64,000 nt of DNA from Lachnospiraceae bacterium JLR.KK008 (GTDB lineage: Bacteria > Bacillota > Clostridia > Lachnospirales > Lachnospiraceae), in assembly GCA_037015955.1 (NCBI GenBank), contig CP143548.1, positions 117,501-181,500 on the forward strand, written 5' to 3'. A program made the position numbers and the translations under genes. Shown here one piece after another: positions 1-10,882 of the stretch. The notes under the pieces were generated by a model, which was not told where the DNA came from, made no database searches, and saw only the letters and a list, made by a program, of their open reading frames with translations. Every line of letters starts with the position of its first letter. Within the stretch, counting starts at the first letter, position 1.

Positions 1-2525
<2,525 letters not shown>

Positions 2526-2654
2526 AGGGAAGAAAGAAAAGGGATAGGAAGATGTTGTAAGTGATGATTTCAATGTTCGGTTTTCAGGGCATGGCCGTAA
2601 GGCGTTAAGAGGGAAGAAGTATAAGAAAGAGAATGCCTTGAAAGAGGAAGATAA

Positions 2655-2726
2655 TCCTCGATAGCTCAATGGTAGAGCACTCGGCTGTTAACCGAGTTGT
2701 TGTAGGTTCGAGCCCTACTCGGGGAG
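2655..2726 (+). tRNA. tRNA-Asn (anticodon GTT)
   Basis: A full cloverleaf can be folded by eye. The acceptor stem is TCCTCGA/TCGGGGA with one T-G pair, the anticodon loop CTGTTAA carries GTT, and the T arm is GTAGG-TTCGAGC-CCTAC. The discriminator base is G and CCA is not encoded. It lies about 130 nt after the 23S end and begins a three-tRNA group. Confidence 0.96.
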
Positions 2727-2783
2727 TTGAGGAAATGGTATAGTTCCTGAATAGAATAGCACGGGAAGAGACATCCCAAAGAT

Positions 2784-2855
2784 GGCTCCGTGGTCAAGCG
2801 GTTAAGACATCGCCCTTTCACGGCGGTAACACGGGTTCGATTCCCGTCGGAGTCA
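2784..2855 (+). tRNA. tRNA-Glu (anticodon TTC)
   Basis: Cloverleaf with acceptor GGCTCCG/CGGAGTC, anticodon loop CTTTCAC (anticodon TTC), and T arm ACGGG-TTCGATT-CCCGT. The discriminator is A and CCA is not encoded. Middle gene of the three-tRNA group downstream of 23S. Confidence 0.96.
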
Positions 2856-2867
2856 TTTTACTTTTGT

Positions 2868-2938
2868 GGCGCCATAGCCAAGTGGTAAGGCAAAGGTCTG
2901 CAACACCTCTATCACCAGTTCAAATCTGGTTGGCGCCT
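2868..2938 (+). tRNA. tRNA-Cys (anticodon GCA)
   Basis: Cloverleaf with perfect acceptor GGCGCCA/TGGCGCC, anticodon loop CTGCAAC (anticodon GCA), and T arm CCAG-TTCAAAT-CTGG. Discriminator T, CCA not encoded. Last gene of the rRNA/tRNA transcript; a terminator follows within 5 nt. Confidence 0.96.
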
Positions 2939-2942
2939 TAGA

Positions 2943-2970
2943 AACCCTGAGTTTTTTCAGGGTTTTTTTA
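2943..2970 (+). terminator. Rho-independent terminator of the rRNA-tRNA operon
   Basis: Inverted repeat AACCCTGA-gtttttt-TCAGGGTT followed by a T run. It sits directly after tRNA-Cys, so it should end the 23S-tRNA transcript. Confidence 0.9.
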
Positions 2971-3134
2971 TTTTTCTCTTGTATCTGTTATACGAGTATG
3001 CTATTCTTAATATAGTAAGATCTCTGTCTTACAATATATACCATTTAGGTAGTCTATTAGCCGTAAGGCTTCTTATCCCATTTCGGGAAAGATTCACACA
3101 TCGGACAAAATCATATCTAAGGAGGTCATTATCT

Positions 3135-4457
3135 ATGACAAATAATTTACAGCAGTATTTTCCCATGATTCGTACAAAAGAAGACATTCTTTCAGAGGTC
3201 AATAGTAACAGAAAGTTAATGAATCGTTTTTACAGTTGGACAAGAGAACAAAGAAAGGAATTTCTTGATTTTTGTACAGGAGCAAAAGGAGTAAAGGTTT
3301 TATATGATTCCTTTAGTAAAGAAGTATTGAATCCTGAAAATACGCCGGAAAGATTAGAAGATTTTTTATCTCTTTTAATAAAGCGATCTGTCAAAATTTT
3401 GTATACACTTCCAAACGACTCTACACGCATTGCTGATGAAAGTTCTCTTATAATTACGGATATTGTAGTAGAGTTGGAGGATGGCAGTATTGCCAACGTT
3501 GAGGTGCAGAAAATAGGTTATAAGTTTCCGGGAGAGAGAAGTGCGTGTTATTCTGCAGACATGCTGCTGAGACAATATAAACGGGTACGGGATACGAGAA
3601 AAAGAAATTTTAGCTATGAAGACATCAAGTCTATCTATACAATCGTAATATTTGAACGGTGTGATGCATCATTTCGAGAATATCCGAATACTTACATTCA
3701 CTATTTTGAACAGTGTTCTGACAGTGGACTGAAATTAGAACTACTACAAAAATACATTTTTATTCCTCTTGACATCTTTAAAAAGAATCGGCACAATAAA
3801 CCTATAGAAAACAGGTTGGAGGCATGGTTGGCATTTTTTAGCGAGGACGATCCCAAACGTATTGCAGAATTAATTGCTGCATTTCCGGAATTTAAGTTCA
3901 TGTATGAAGATATTTATCGAATATGCCAGAATATGGAGGAAGTTATGGGGATTTTTTCAGAGGAACTTCGAATACTGGACAGAAATACAGTCCAGCTTAT
4001 GATAGATGAAATGCAGGATGAGCTTGATTCAAAAAGGTTGGAATATGCTTTGCAAAAAGATGAAATACAGTCTTTAAATGCAAAACTTCAGCATCAGGAA
4101 AATGAAAAGATGGAGTTGAGTGCAGAAATAAACAGCCGAAGGGAAGAAGTCAATGTATTGAATATGGAGCTGTCGGAGCGCAGAGGCGAAGTAGAAGCAT
4201 TGAACGGGGAGCTGTCGGAGCGCAGAGGCGAAGTAGAAGCGTTGAACGAGGAATTGTCAGAGCGTAGGGAAAAGGTGGAGACTTTGAGTACGGAGCTGGC
4301 GGTGGGTAAGGAAAAAATCAACGCTTTGAATACAGAGCTGGAGCGAATTAATATTTTGAACAGAAAACTTGTGGAGGAAAATCGCATCGATGATATAGTG
4401 AAAGCATCCACTAATGAAGCATTTCGCATGCAATTACTAAAAGAATTTGGAATTTAG
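3135..4457 (+). CDS. Rpn-like PD-(D/E)XK nuclease family protein with coiled-coil repeats
   Basis: A 440-residue protein of the Rpn/PDDEXK_2 group (recombination-promoting nuclease, often called putative transposase). The N-terminal half carries a nuclease core with an ITDIVVEL strand followed by a conserved E-V-Q, the Gln replacing the usual Lys of the (D/E)XK motif, then a YSADMLLRQYKR helix. The C-terminal part (about residues 300-430) is heptad-rich coiled coil containing 14-residue repeats of the type ELSERRGEVEALN. The start at 3135 follows AAGGAGG at the right distance; an in-frame extension upstream to 2979 lacks such a site and is rejected. It lies just after a tRNA cluster, a common location for acquired genes. 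Rpn proteins elsewhere have been linked to recombination and phage defence; a role here is inference. Confidence 0.82.
   Translation: MTNNLQQYFPMIRTKEDILSEVNSNRKLMNRFYSWTREQRKEFLDFCTGAKGVKVLYDSFSKEVLNPENTPERLEDFLSLLIKRSVKILYTLPNDSTRIADESSLIITDIVVELEDGSIANVEVQKIGYKFPGERSACYSADMLLRQYKRVRDTRKRNFSYEDIKSIYTIVIFERCDASFREYPNTYIHYFEQCSDSGLKLELLQKYIFIPLDIFKKNRHNKPIENRLEAWLAFFSEDDPKRIAELIAAFPEFKFMYEDIYRICQNMEEVMGIFSEELRILDRNTVQLMIDEMQDELDSKRLEYALQKDEIQSLNAKLQHQENEKMELSAEINSRREEVNVLNMELSERRGEVEALNGELSERRGEVEALNEELSERREKVETLSTELAVGKEKINALNTELERINILNRKLVEENRIDDIVKASTNEAFRMQLLKEFGI
4149..4316 (+). repeat. 42-nt tandem repeats within the Rpn-like gene
   Basis: Four consecutive 42-nt units start at 4149, 4191, 4233 and 4275. 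Units 1 and 2 share a 22-nt identical core (ending AGCGCAGAGGCGAA) and units 3-4 are progressively diverged. Each encodes 14 residues of coiled coil, so unit gain or loss keeps the frame and changes only coiled-coil length. Confidence 0.85.
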
Positions 4458-4485
4458 TATGTTAAAATCAGGAAAGGAAATTATA

Positions 4486-5358
4486 ATGAAATCAATTAGC
4501 GATTGCTATACACTCTCTAACGGATTACAGATACCCTGTATGGGGTTTGGTACATATAATGAAAAAGATGGAGATAATTTGGAAATTAACCGTATTGCCA
4601 TTCAAACAGGGTACCGGTATTTTGATACGGCATCTTTATACGAGACGGAAAGAGTACTTGGGCAGGCAGTGAAAGAAAGTGGGATTCCCAGAGAACAATT
4701 TTTTATCGTATCTAAGCTGTGGATCGATGAGAGAGGGTATCAGGAAGCGAAAAGTGCTTTAGAACGGACGTTAAGCAGGCTTCAGATGGATTATCTGGAC
4801 TTGTATCTGATCCACTGGCCAAGAGGGGCAGAGGGGGATACGGACTGGAAGGAAAAGGATTTGGAGACATGGCGTGCACTGGAAGAGCTATATGAGGAGG
4901 GAAAAATAAAGGGATTGGGGCTTAGCAATTTTCTACCTCATCATCTGTCAAATATATTGGATCACTGTAAAATAAAGCCTTTGGTCGATCAGCTGGAGAT
5001 TCATCCTGGATATACGCAGGAAGCTGCCGTCAGATATTGTCAGGAAAATGATATATTAGTGCAGGCGTGGAGTCCATTGGGAAGAAGCGCAATGTTGGAA
5101 AATCCGGTCTTAAAGTTGTTTGCAGATAAGTATCAAAAGTCAGTGGCACAGATTTGTCTGCGTTTTCTGTTGCAAAAGGGGATTGTTCCACTTGTAAAAT
5201 CTTCGACTGCGGAGCGGATGAGACAGAATCAGGATATTTTCACTTTTGAGATCACAGAGGAAGACATGTCAGTTATAAATAATATGCCGCAGAATGCCTG
5301 GCTGGGAGAACATCCAGATTTTGCAATCCCGAAAAGGAAAAGCAATTTCTTGCAGTAA
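4486..5358 (+). CDS. Aldo/keto reductase
   Basis: Cytosolic NAD(P)H-dependent oxidoreductase of the AKR superfamily, 290 residues, close to the usual 270-300. The TIM-barrel signature is complete: GYRYFDTASLY supplies the catalytic Asp and Tyr, FIVSKLW the Lys, and YLIHWP the His. LVKSS near the C-terminus matches the cofactor phosphate-binding segment. The start at 4486 follows GGAAAGG; an upstream in-frame ATG at 4447 overlaps the previous gene and is less likely. The 28-nt spacing suggests read-through from the Rpn-like gene. Physiological substrate cannot be read from the sequence. Confidence 0.9.
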   Translation: MKSISDCYTLSNGLQIPCMGFGTYNEKDGDNLEINRIAIQTGYRYFDTASLYETERVLGQAVKESGIPREQFFIVSKLWIDERGYQEAKSALERTLSRLQMDYLDLYLIHWPRGAEGDTDWKEKDLETWRALEELYEEGKIKGLGLSNFLPHHLSNILDHCKIKPLVDQLEIHPGYTQEAAVRYCQENDILVQAWSPLGRSAMLENPVLKLFADKYQKSVAQICLRFLLQKGIVPLVKSSTAERMRQNQDIFTFEITEEDMSVINNMPQNAWLGEHPDFAIPKRKSNFLQ

Positions 5359-5416
5359 AGGACGGAGGCGCTGAGACAGGAAAAGTATCTCGCTGTTAGT
5401 TTGAGGAGGGCAGAGC

Positions 5417-6139
5417 ATGTCAGAAAATGTTTTGGAAAAGTTCAAAAAAATCATCGCTGATACGGACAATATTGTATTTTTCGGGGGAGCCGGCGTTTCA
5501 ACGGAAAGCGGTATTCCGGATTTCAGAAGTGTAGACGGTCTATACAATCAAAAATATGATTATCCGCCGGAAACGATTTTAAGCCATACATTTTACAGAA
5601 ATCATACGGAAGAGTTTTACCGCTTTTACCGGGATAAAATGCTGTGTTTGTCTGCGAAACCGAATGCGGCGCATTTAAGACTGGCTCAATGGGAAAAAGA
5701 AGGAAAACTGAAGGCGGTTGTGACCCAAAACATTGACGGTCTGCATCAGGCGGCCGGGAGTAAAAAAGTATTGGAACTTCATGGCAGTGTACATCGAAAC
5801 TACTGTGAAACATGTCATAGTTTTTATGATGCCGAATATATGTTACATTCTGAAGGGGTGCCGAAATGCAAGTGCGGCGGTAGAATAAAGCCTGATGTTG
5901 TATTATATGAAGAAGGCCTGGACAATGAGACAATCTCAGAGTCAGTATCGTGTATAAGCAAAGCTGATGTACTGATCATAGGAGGAACGTCGCTTGCAGT
6001 GTATCCGGCGGCAGGGTTGATTGATTATTATCGGGGAGATAAACTTGTCCTGATTAACAAGACGGCAACGCCAAAAGATGGGATGGCAGATCTGGTCATT
6101 CAGGGAAGTATAGGAGAGATTTTTTCTCAGGTTCAATAA
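5417..6139 (+). CDS. cobB: NAD-dependent protein deacylase, Sir2 family
   Basis: Removes acyl groups from lysines using NAD+, giving nicotinamide and O-acyl-ADP-ribose. At 240 residues it is a typical bacterial sirtuin. Visible motifs are the NAD-binding GAGVSTESGIPDFR, TQNIDGLH, the catalytic His in LELHGS, and four zinc cysteines (CETC, then CKC). The late GGTSLAVYP and LINK segments are the remaining Rossmann contacts. The start follows GGAGGG. The DUF951 gene comes 20 nt later, probably co-transcribed. Confidence 0.93.
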   Translation: MSENVLEKFKKIIADTDNIVFFGGAGVSTESGIPDFRSVDGLYNQKYDYPPETILSHTFYRNHTEEFYRFYRDKMLCLSAKPNAAHLRLAQWEKEGKLKAVVTQNIDGLHQAAGSKKVLELHGSVHRNYCETCHSFYDAEYMLHSEGVPKCKCGGRIKPDVVLYEEGLDNETISESVSCISKADVLIIGGTSLAVYPAAGLIDYYRGDKLVLINKTATPKDGMADLVIQGSIGEIFSQVQ

Positions 6140-6159
6140 TCAAAGGGAAAGCAGTGTCT

Positions 6160-6342
6160 ATGAATTATCAGGTAGGAGATATTGTAACATTAAAGAAGCA
6201 GCATCCTTGTGGTTCGAGGGAATGGGAAGTGTTGAGAGTTGGGGCTGATTTCAGACTGAAATGCAAGGGTTGTGGACATCAGATCATGATTGCCAGAAAA
6301 CTGGTAGAAAAAAATACGAAGGAAATCAGTAGGAAGGCTTGA
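6160..6342 (+). CDS. DUF951 domain-containing protein
   Basis: Small basic protein of about 60 residues with the conserved DUF951 pattern: VGDIVTLKK, HPCGS.EWEVLRVG, DFRLKC.GCGH. The Cys-x-x-Cys in KCKGCGH hints at metal binding. Function of the family is unknown; members commonly sit near ribosomal or replication genes in Firmicutes, as here just before rpsF. A GTG at 6154 in the same frame is an alternative start with better spacing from AAGGGA; the ATG was chosen because family members begin two to three residues before VGD. Confidence 0.85.
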   Translation: MNYQVGDIVTLKKQHPCGSREWEVLRVGADFRLKCKGCGHQIMIARKLVEKNTKEISRKA

Positions 6343-6367
6343 AAATACTGGCTTTATATGGTATTAT
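6339..6367 (+). promoter_or_regulatory. Sigma-A-type promoter for rpsF-ssb-rpsR
   Basis: TTGAAA and TATTAT hexamers separated by 17 nt. The predicted start leaves a leader of about 65 nt before rpsF containing a CCTTC-tatca-GAAGG hairpin. S6:S18 feedback leaders are known on this operon in other bacteria; I cannot confirm one here. Confidence 0.65.
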
Positions 6368-6439
6368 TTTAAATTGTGATACATTTATTCCTTGCTCCTT
6401 CTATCAGAAGGGGCCAGAGACCAGAAGGAGGTAACAAGC

Positions 6440-6730
6440 ATGAACAAGTATGAATTAGCCGTTGTTGTCAGCGCGAAGGTCGAAGACGATGAGAGAGCAG
6501 CCGTAGTGGACAAGTGTAAAGGGCTTATCGAGAGATTCGGTGGGACGATTACAAATGTAGACGAGTGGGGCAAGAAGAGATTGGCTTACGAGATTCAGAA
6601 AATGAAAGAAGCATTCTACTATTTCATTCAATTTGACGCTGAATCGACTGTTCCGGCAGAGATCGAATCCCGTGTCCGCATTATGGACAATGTGATCAGA
6701 TATTTATGCGTTAGACAAGACGAGGCATAA
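6440..6730 (+). CDS. rpsF: 30S ribosomal protein S6
   Basis: Ribosomal protein that pairs with S18 on the 30S platform. The 96-residue length, the MNKYELAVV start, the RFGGTITNVDEWGKKRLAYEIQK core and the final YLCVRQDE are family hallmarks. A strong AGGAGG precedes the start. First gene of the conserved rpsF-ssb-rpsR operon. Confidence 0.97.
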   Translation: MNKYELAVVVSAKVEDDERAAVVDKCKGLIERFGGTITNVDEWGKKRLAYEIQKMKEAFYYFIQFDAESTVPAEIESRVRIMDNVIRYLCVRQDEA

Positions 6731-6747
6731 TAGAAAGTAGGGACTAT

Positions 6748-7197
6748 ATGAACAGAGTAATTCTTATGGGTAGACTGACAAGAGATCCTGAGATCAGATA
6801 TTCTCAAGGCGAAAACGCCACTGCAGTTGCCAGATATACCTTGGCTGTAGATCGTCGTTTTAACAGAAACGGGGATGAGAACAATGCGGATTTTATCGGC
6901 TGTGTTGCATTTGGCAGGCAGGCGGAGTTTGCGGAACGATATTTGCGCAAAGGGATTAAAATGCTTGTATCCGGAAGGATTCAGACAGGCAGTTATACCA
7001 ATAAGGACGGCGTGAAAGTATATACGACTGACGTAGTAATAGAAGATCAGGAATTTGCCGAGAGTAAAAATGCAAGTTCCGGGAATGAAGGCGGTTACAG
7101 CGTTCCAAATAGCAGACCGGAGCAGCCGGCTTCTGTGGTGGGAGATGGTTTTATGAATATTCCTGACGGAATAGATGAAGAGCTGCCTTTTAACTGA
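6748..7197 (+). CDS. ssb: Single-stranded DNA-binding protein
   Basis: Binds ssDNA during replication, repair and recombination. The 149-residue protein has an N-terminal OB fold (residues 1 to about 105, starting MNRVILMGRLTRDPEIRY), a flexible Gly/Pro/Asn linker, and the acidic tip DEELPFN that recruits partner proteins. It lies between rpsF and rpsR as in most Firmicutes. Confidence 0.97.
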   Translation: MNRVILMGRLTRDPEIRYSQGENATAVARYTLAVDRRFNRNGDENNADFIGCVAFGRQAEFAERYLRKGIKMLVSGRIQTGSYTNKDGVKVYTTDVVIEDQEFAESKNASSGNEGGYSVPNSRPEQPASVVGDGFMNIPDGIDEELPFN

Positions 7198-7226
7198 AAA
7201 TTATAGTTTAACAGGAGGTATGCACG

Positions 7227-7490
7227 ATGGCTTTTAATAAAGCGGATAAAGCGGATGGACCGATGAAACGAAGAGGCGGAATGCGCAGGAGAAAAAAAGT
7301 ATGTGTATTCTGTGGGAAAGACAATGTGATCGATTACAAAGATACAAATAAATTGAAGAGATATGTATCTGAAAGAGGAAAGATTCTTCCGCGTCGTATC
7401 ACTGGCAACTGTGCAAAACATCAGAGAGCTCTTACTGTAGCGATTAAGAGAGCAAGACATATCGCGCTGATGCCTTATGTTGCAGAATAA
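7227..7490 (+). CDS. rpsR: 30S ribosomal protein S18
   Basis: Partner of S6. The 87-residue protein has a basic N-terminal extension and the core [45 protein letters not shown] shows the cysteine-containing S18 type. Preceded by AGGAGG; a terminator follows. Confidence 0.97.
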   Translation: MAFNKADKADGPMKRRGGMRRRKKVCVFCGKDNVIDYKDTNKLKRYVSERGKILPRRITGNCAKHQRALTVAIKRARHIALMPYVAE

Positions 7491-7514
7491 CTAAAAAATT
7501 ATGATGTACAAAGT

Positions 7515-7543
7515 AAAACCGGCGATTAAAGTTCGCCGGTTTT
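7515..7543. terminator. Bidirectional terminator between rpsR and prs
   Basis: Perfect stem AAAACCGGCGA/TCGCCGGTTTT with a 7-nt loop. A flanking T-rich tract on the plus side and the A-rich 5' arm on the minus side allow use by both convergent transcripts. The prs stop codon lies inside the loop. Confidence 0.88.
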
Positions 7544-8710
7544 ATATTTTGAAACAACACGCTGAATACGTTCATTGGGATTCAAAAGATCGCTGATAGA
7601 AGTATCGTGATTTAAGGTATCAATGAGGTAAGCAATATATTTACTCATATCACAGTTAATGTACCATTCACGCTCAAGAAGTTCCGGAGCCTGATAGATT
7701 AGATTGGTTGTCAGTACCCGGTCAATCAACCCATCTTTATATGCCTGATCAAATCTGCCTGCTCCTCCTGTAAACAGACCAAAAGAAGCACAAATAAAAA
7801 TTTTCCGCGCTTTTCTTTCTTTTAGAGCAGCAGCCACTTCCAACACACTCTCTCCGGAAGAGATCATATCGTCTATAATGATCATATCTTTTCCCTCTAC
7901 GCTGGTACCAAGAAATTCATGTGCGACGATGGGATTGCGTCCGTTGATGATCTTTGTATAATCTCTTCTTTTGTAAAACATACCCATATCGAGACCAAGT
8001 ACATTGGCAATATAGATGGCACGGCTCATTCCGCCCTCATCAGGGCTGATAACCATCATATGACTTGCGTCGATATGCAGCCCTTTCTCGTTGCGGAGGA
8101 GGCCTTTGATAAACTGATACGCAGGCTGTACGGTTTCAAAACCATGCAGCGGAATTGCGTTCTGCACACGGGCATCATGAGCGTCAAACGTAATAATATT
8201 GTCTACCCCCATGGCGACAAGTTCCTGTAGAGCGATCGCGCAGTCGAGAGATTCCCGGGCTTTTTTGCGGTGCTGCCTGCTCTCATATAGAAAGGGCATA
8301 ATTACGGTAATCCTTCTTGCTTTACCTCCCACAGCAGAGATAATACGTTTGAGATCCTGATAATGATCATCGGGAGACATGTGGTTTTCATGCCCACAGA
8401 GAGAGTAAGTCAGACTGTAGTTGCATACATCGACGAGAATATAAAGATCTGTACCACGTACAGATTCCAGGATAACCCCTTTTGCCTCGCCGGAACCAAA
8501 ACGGGGAACTTTGGCATTCAGCAGATAAGAGTCACGTTGATAACCGGCAAAAGCCAAGCTGTCTTTGTGTTCACTTTCCCGTTCTGTTCTCCATTTTACA
8601 AGATAGTAGTCGATTTTCTGTCCGAGGTTTCGACATCCTTCCAGTGGGATCACACCGAGGGAACCTACCGGAATGGTTTCCAGGTTTCTTTTTTCTTCGC
8701 GAGCTTGCAT
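7526..8710 (-). CDS. prs: Ribose-phosphate pyrophosphokinase
   Basis: Makes PRPP from ribose 5-phosphate and ATP for nucleotide, NAD and amino acid synthesis. The protein is about 394 residues, the longer clostridial form rather than the usual 315. MPFLYESRQHRK and TFDAHD (ATP/metal sites) and the PRPP loop IIIDDMISSGES are visible. The start chosen, ATG 8710, follows GTGAGG by six nt; a GTG at 8722 overlapping the dnaC stop gives four more residues. It is last in the minus-strand dnaD-dnaC-prs run. PRPP would also be the donor for the UbiA-like enzyme at 57.4 kb, though that link is inference. Confidence 0.92.
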   Translation of the reverse strand: MQAREEKRNLETIPVGSLGVIPLEGCRNLGQKIDYYLVKWRTERESEHKDSLAFAGYQRDSYLLNAKVPRFGSGEAKGVILESVRGTDLYILVDVCNYSLTYSLCGHENHMSPDDHYQDLKRIISAVGGKARRITVIMPFLYESRQHRKKARESLDCAIALQELVAMGVDNIITFDAHDARVQNAIPLHGFETVQPAYQFIKGLLRNEKGLHIDASHMMVISPDEGGMSRAIYIANVLGLDMGMFYKRRDYTKIINGRNPIVAHEFLGTSVEGKDMIIIDDMISSGESVLEVAAALKERKARKIFICASFGLFTGGAGRFDQAYKDGLIDRVLTTNLIYQAPELLEREWYINCDMSKYIAYLIDTLNHDTSISDLLNPNERIQRVVSKYKTGEL

Positions 8711-8718
8711 GTAAAACC

Positions 8719-9690
8719 TCACTTTCTGTTCATCATCGTTTTGCGGTACATTCGGATATCAGGACCGGTGACTTTATACATATCATAGTTGCTTGTTATC
8801 CGGGAAAAAATGCGTTCCGAATATTTATTTCTTAAATCTTCCAGAGAAAGATTTGTGGAGATCAATGTAGATTTTCTGCGCAGATGCCTCTCGTTAAGAC
8901 AGGAAAATAACTGGGAAACGACATAAGCATTTGTATATTCGGTCCCGAGATCATCAATTATGAGTAAGTCACAATGGTAGAGATCCTGACTGATATGATA
9001 GAGGCTCTCCCGGGCCCTGCCGGCAAAAGAGTTACCAGACAGCGTATCGATCAGCCCGCTGGCACTGAAATAGAGAACAAGATAGCCTGCCTCAATCAAT
9101 TCTTTTGCAATACAGTTACTAAGAAAGGATTTTCCGGCGCCTACGGAACCATAGAAAAACAAATTGCGGTAGGCAGAGGAAAAATTACAAATAAATTTGT
9201 TGCTGGCAGAGACTGTCTGCCGGAAACGTTCCAGATCTTCTTTCTCATAATAATCATAAGACAGCACAGAGAAATTTTCTTTTTCGAGAGTTTCTTTAAT
9301 ATTTGACTGCTCGTACAAAAGGGATACGATTTTTTGCTTCAGACAGTTGCATTTCTGCCCCTCGATATATCCGGTATCTTTGCAGAGAGTACATTCGTAT
9401 TCGGGATCAAGATAGGTTTCCGGATAACCGGCATTGCGCAGCAACATATGCTTTTTTTGGGAAAGCGTTTGTAGCTTATGCTTCAGATCAGCCAAGGCGT
9501 GATCGTCACCGTCAAGGAGTTTCTTTGCCTGAGCAACAGAAACAGAGGAAATAGAATGCTCTACTTCCTCGTATTCAGGAATATTTTCATAAATCTCCGT
9601 CAGTTTTTGAAGTCTTTTACGCTGAGAACGATTCTGCTTTTCCTCAAACTCGCGGAAAATAGAATCATACTGCTGATTTGTCAGAGGCAC
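8719..9690 (-). CDS. dnaC: DnaC/DnaI-like helicase loader ATPase
   Basis: A 323-residue AAA+ protein expected to help load the replicative helicase. The N-terminal half is helical with a Cys cluster (CTLCKDTG ... CNC). The C-terminal AAA+ domain has Walker A YGSVGAGKSFL, Walker B LLIIDDLG, and a sensor STNLS. GTG start with AAGGAG upstream on the minus strand. It lies 22 nt after dnaD and abuts prs, indicating one operon. The DnaD-DnaC pairing supports a replication-initiation role rather than an IstB transposon ATPase. Confidence 0.9.
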   Translation of the reverse strand: MPLTNQQYDSIFREFEEKQNRSQRKRLQKLTEIYENIPEYEEVEHSISSVSVAQAKKLLDGDDHALADLKHKLQTLSQKKHMLLRNAGYPETYLDPEYECTLCKDTGYIEGQKCNCLKQKIVSLLYEQSNIKETLEKENFSVLSYDYYEKEDLERFRQTVSASNKFICNFSSAYRNLFFYGSVGAGKSFLSNCIAKELIEAGYLVLYFSASGLIDTLSGNSFAGRARESLYHISQDLYHCDLLIIDDLGTEYTNAYVVSQLFSCLNERHLRRKSTLISTNLSLEDLRNKYSERIFSRITSNYDMYKVTGPDIRMYRKTMMNRK

Positions 9691-9712
9691 GTAATATCTC
9701 CTTCGCGTAGCA

Positions 9713-10768
9713 TCAGTTGCTTAGAAGTTCCCTTTCAAGCGCGTCAAAGTCATATTCGCGCTGAGGAAACTGATTAAACTGGTTATTTGCAGTAGTGGTA
9801 CGGATCTGCGCCGGTTTACTCTTTTGGTAAGCAGCATCTGCGGCATGAATGTCTTCCAAATTATGTACATGAGAACGGCTCCAGCTCGTAAGAATGCTGT
9901 CGGCATACTCGAAGCGGTGCTTGTCCGTGGCCATGACAGTTCTTTCACAGGCAACCTCAATCACCGAGAGCGTGAACCCCAGCTCTTTTGTCCAATGTGT
10001 AATATAAGACACTTCTTTTGGTGTGGGGGTACCTGTCTTGCCCAGGGCTTTCATAACGGTATACACGGTCTTATCATATTTTCTGGCAAGCGATTTGGCC
10101 TGTTTGGGAGTTGTAATATGATCTTGCGACCAACTCAGAGCGACTTTCTCAATATAACGGAAATCCCGTTTGTCTCTTCCCACGCAATACTGAATGAGGT
10201 AGTCGATCAGGTCAGAGGAAAATCCAAGTTTGTCATAGATAAAGAGGATTGTCTTCATTTCTGTGGGAGTCAAGGGTTTGCCAATATATTGTTCTACAAT
10301 AAAAAGTAACTGCTCGGTTTCTTCATTGCTGCGGAATGCCTTCAAATCGTCCAGAGAATAGGATGGCTTTTCCGGAACAACCTCCTGTGGAATTTGCTTT
10401 GCCGAGGGGAGAGGTACAATGTCTGCGGACTGCGTCGGTCTGACGGTCACGGCAGGCTGTTCCTGGCGGTGCTCCTGTAAGGCAAGAATACGAATCGAAG
10501 TAAGACTTTTTGCCGCATCGTATTCGAGCGCGATCAGCCCCTTTTTTTCCCAGTATTTCAGAGCACGCAAAATATCTTTCTCCGTATGGTTGAAGCGATC
10601 AGCCATATCAGATATATCGGTCATCTCATTGGACTGGAAGGTGCGAAGCAAATACAGGTACACTTTAAGCTGCGCGTCGTTAGCTTCCGCCATATATTGG
10701 TCAATAAAACAGTTAGAAACCGCCGTAAACATGGCAGCATTTTCCTGGCAAATTGTTAATTTCCCCAT
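9713..10768 (-). CDS. dnaD: DnaD-domain replication initiation protein
   Basis: A 351-residue DnaD/DnaB-like primosomal protein. The N-terminal part is a winged-helix region (about residues 25-90: YLYLLRTF, ISDMADRFNHTEKDILRALKYWEKKGLIAL). A linker rich in Gln and Pro leads to two DnaB_2 repeats, each ending in the typical Y-I/A-x-x-x-x-x-S-W pattern (YIEKVALSW, YADSILTSW). Start ATG 10768 is preceded by AGGGG; a longer ORF from 10891 lacks support. First gene of dnaD-dnaC-prs, downstream of an array of DnaA-box-like sequences. Confidence 0.9.
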   Translation of the reverse strand: MGKLTICQENAAMFTAVSNCFIDQYMAEANDAQLKVYLYLLRTFQSNEMTDISDMADRFNHTEKDILRALKYWEKKGLIALEYDAAKSLTSIRILALQEHRQEQPAVTVRPTQSADIVPLPSAKQIPQEVVPEKPSYSLDDLKAFRSNEETEQLLFIVEQYIGKPLTPTEMKTILFIYDKLGFSSDLIDYLIQYCVGRDKRDFRYIEKVALSWSQDHITTPKQAKSLARKYDKTVYTVMKALGKTGTPTPKEVSYITHWTKELGFTLSVIEVACERTVMATDKHRFEYADSILTSWSRSHVHNLEDIHAADAAYQKSKPAQIRTTTANNQFNQFPQREYDFDALERELLSN

Positions 10769-10807
10769 ATTATCCCCTGACTTGTATGTATTATTCAAAG
10801 CAAGGAA

Positions 10808-10816
10808 ATTATACCA
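10808..10816 (-). promoter_or_regulatory. Extended -10 promoter candidate for dnaD
   Basis: On the minus strand the sequence TGGTATAAT is an extended -10 element; no good -35 lies 17-18 nt upstream. It would start transcription about 30 nt before dnaD, 70-100 nt downstream of the nearest DnaA-box-like cluster. Confidence 0.5.
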
Positions 10817-10882
10817 CAGCAGCTTTAAAAATGAAACAGTAAATTTTCCGGGAAGCCTTGTAAACACAGGGTTTTTAGGGAT

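Noticed and set aside
2979-3134. N-terminal extension of the Rpn-like protein
   Set aside because: The region is the spacer after a terminator; the first well-placed Shine-Dalgarno is before ATG 3135 and the extension does not resemble the family.
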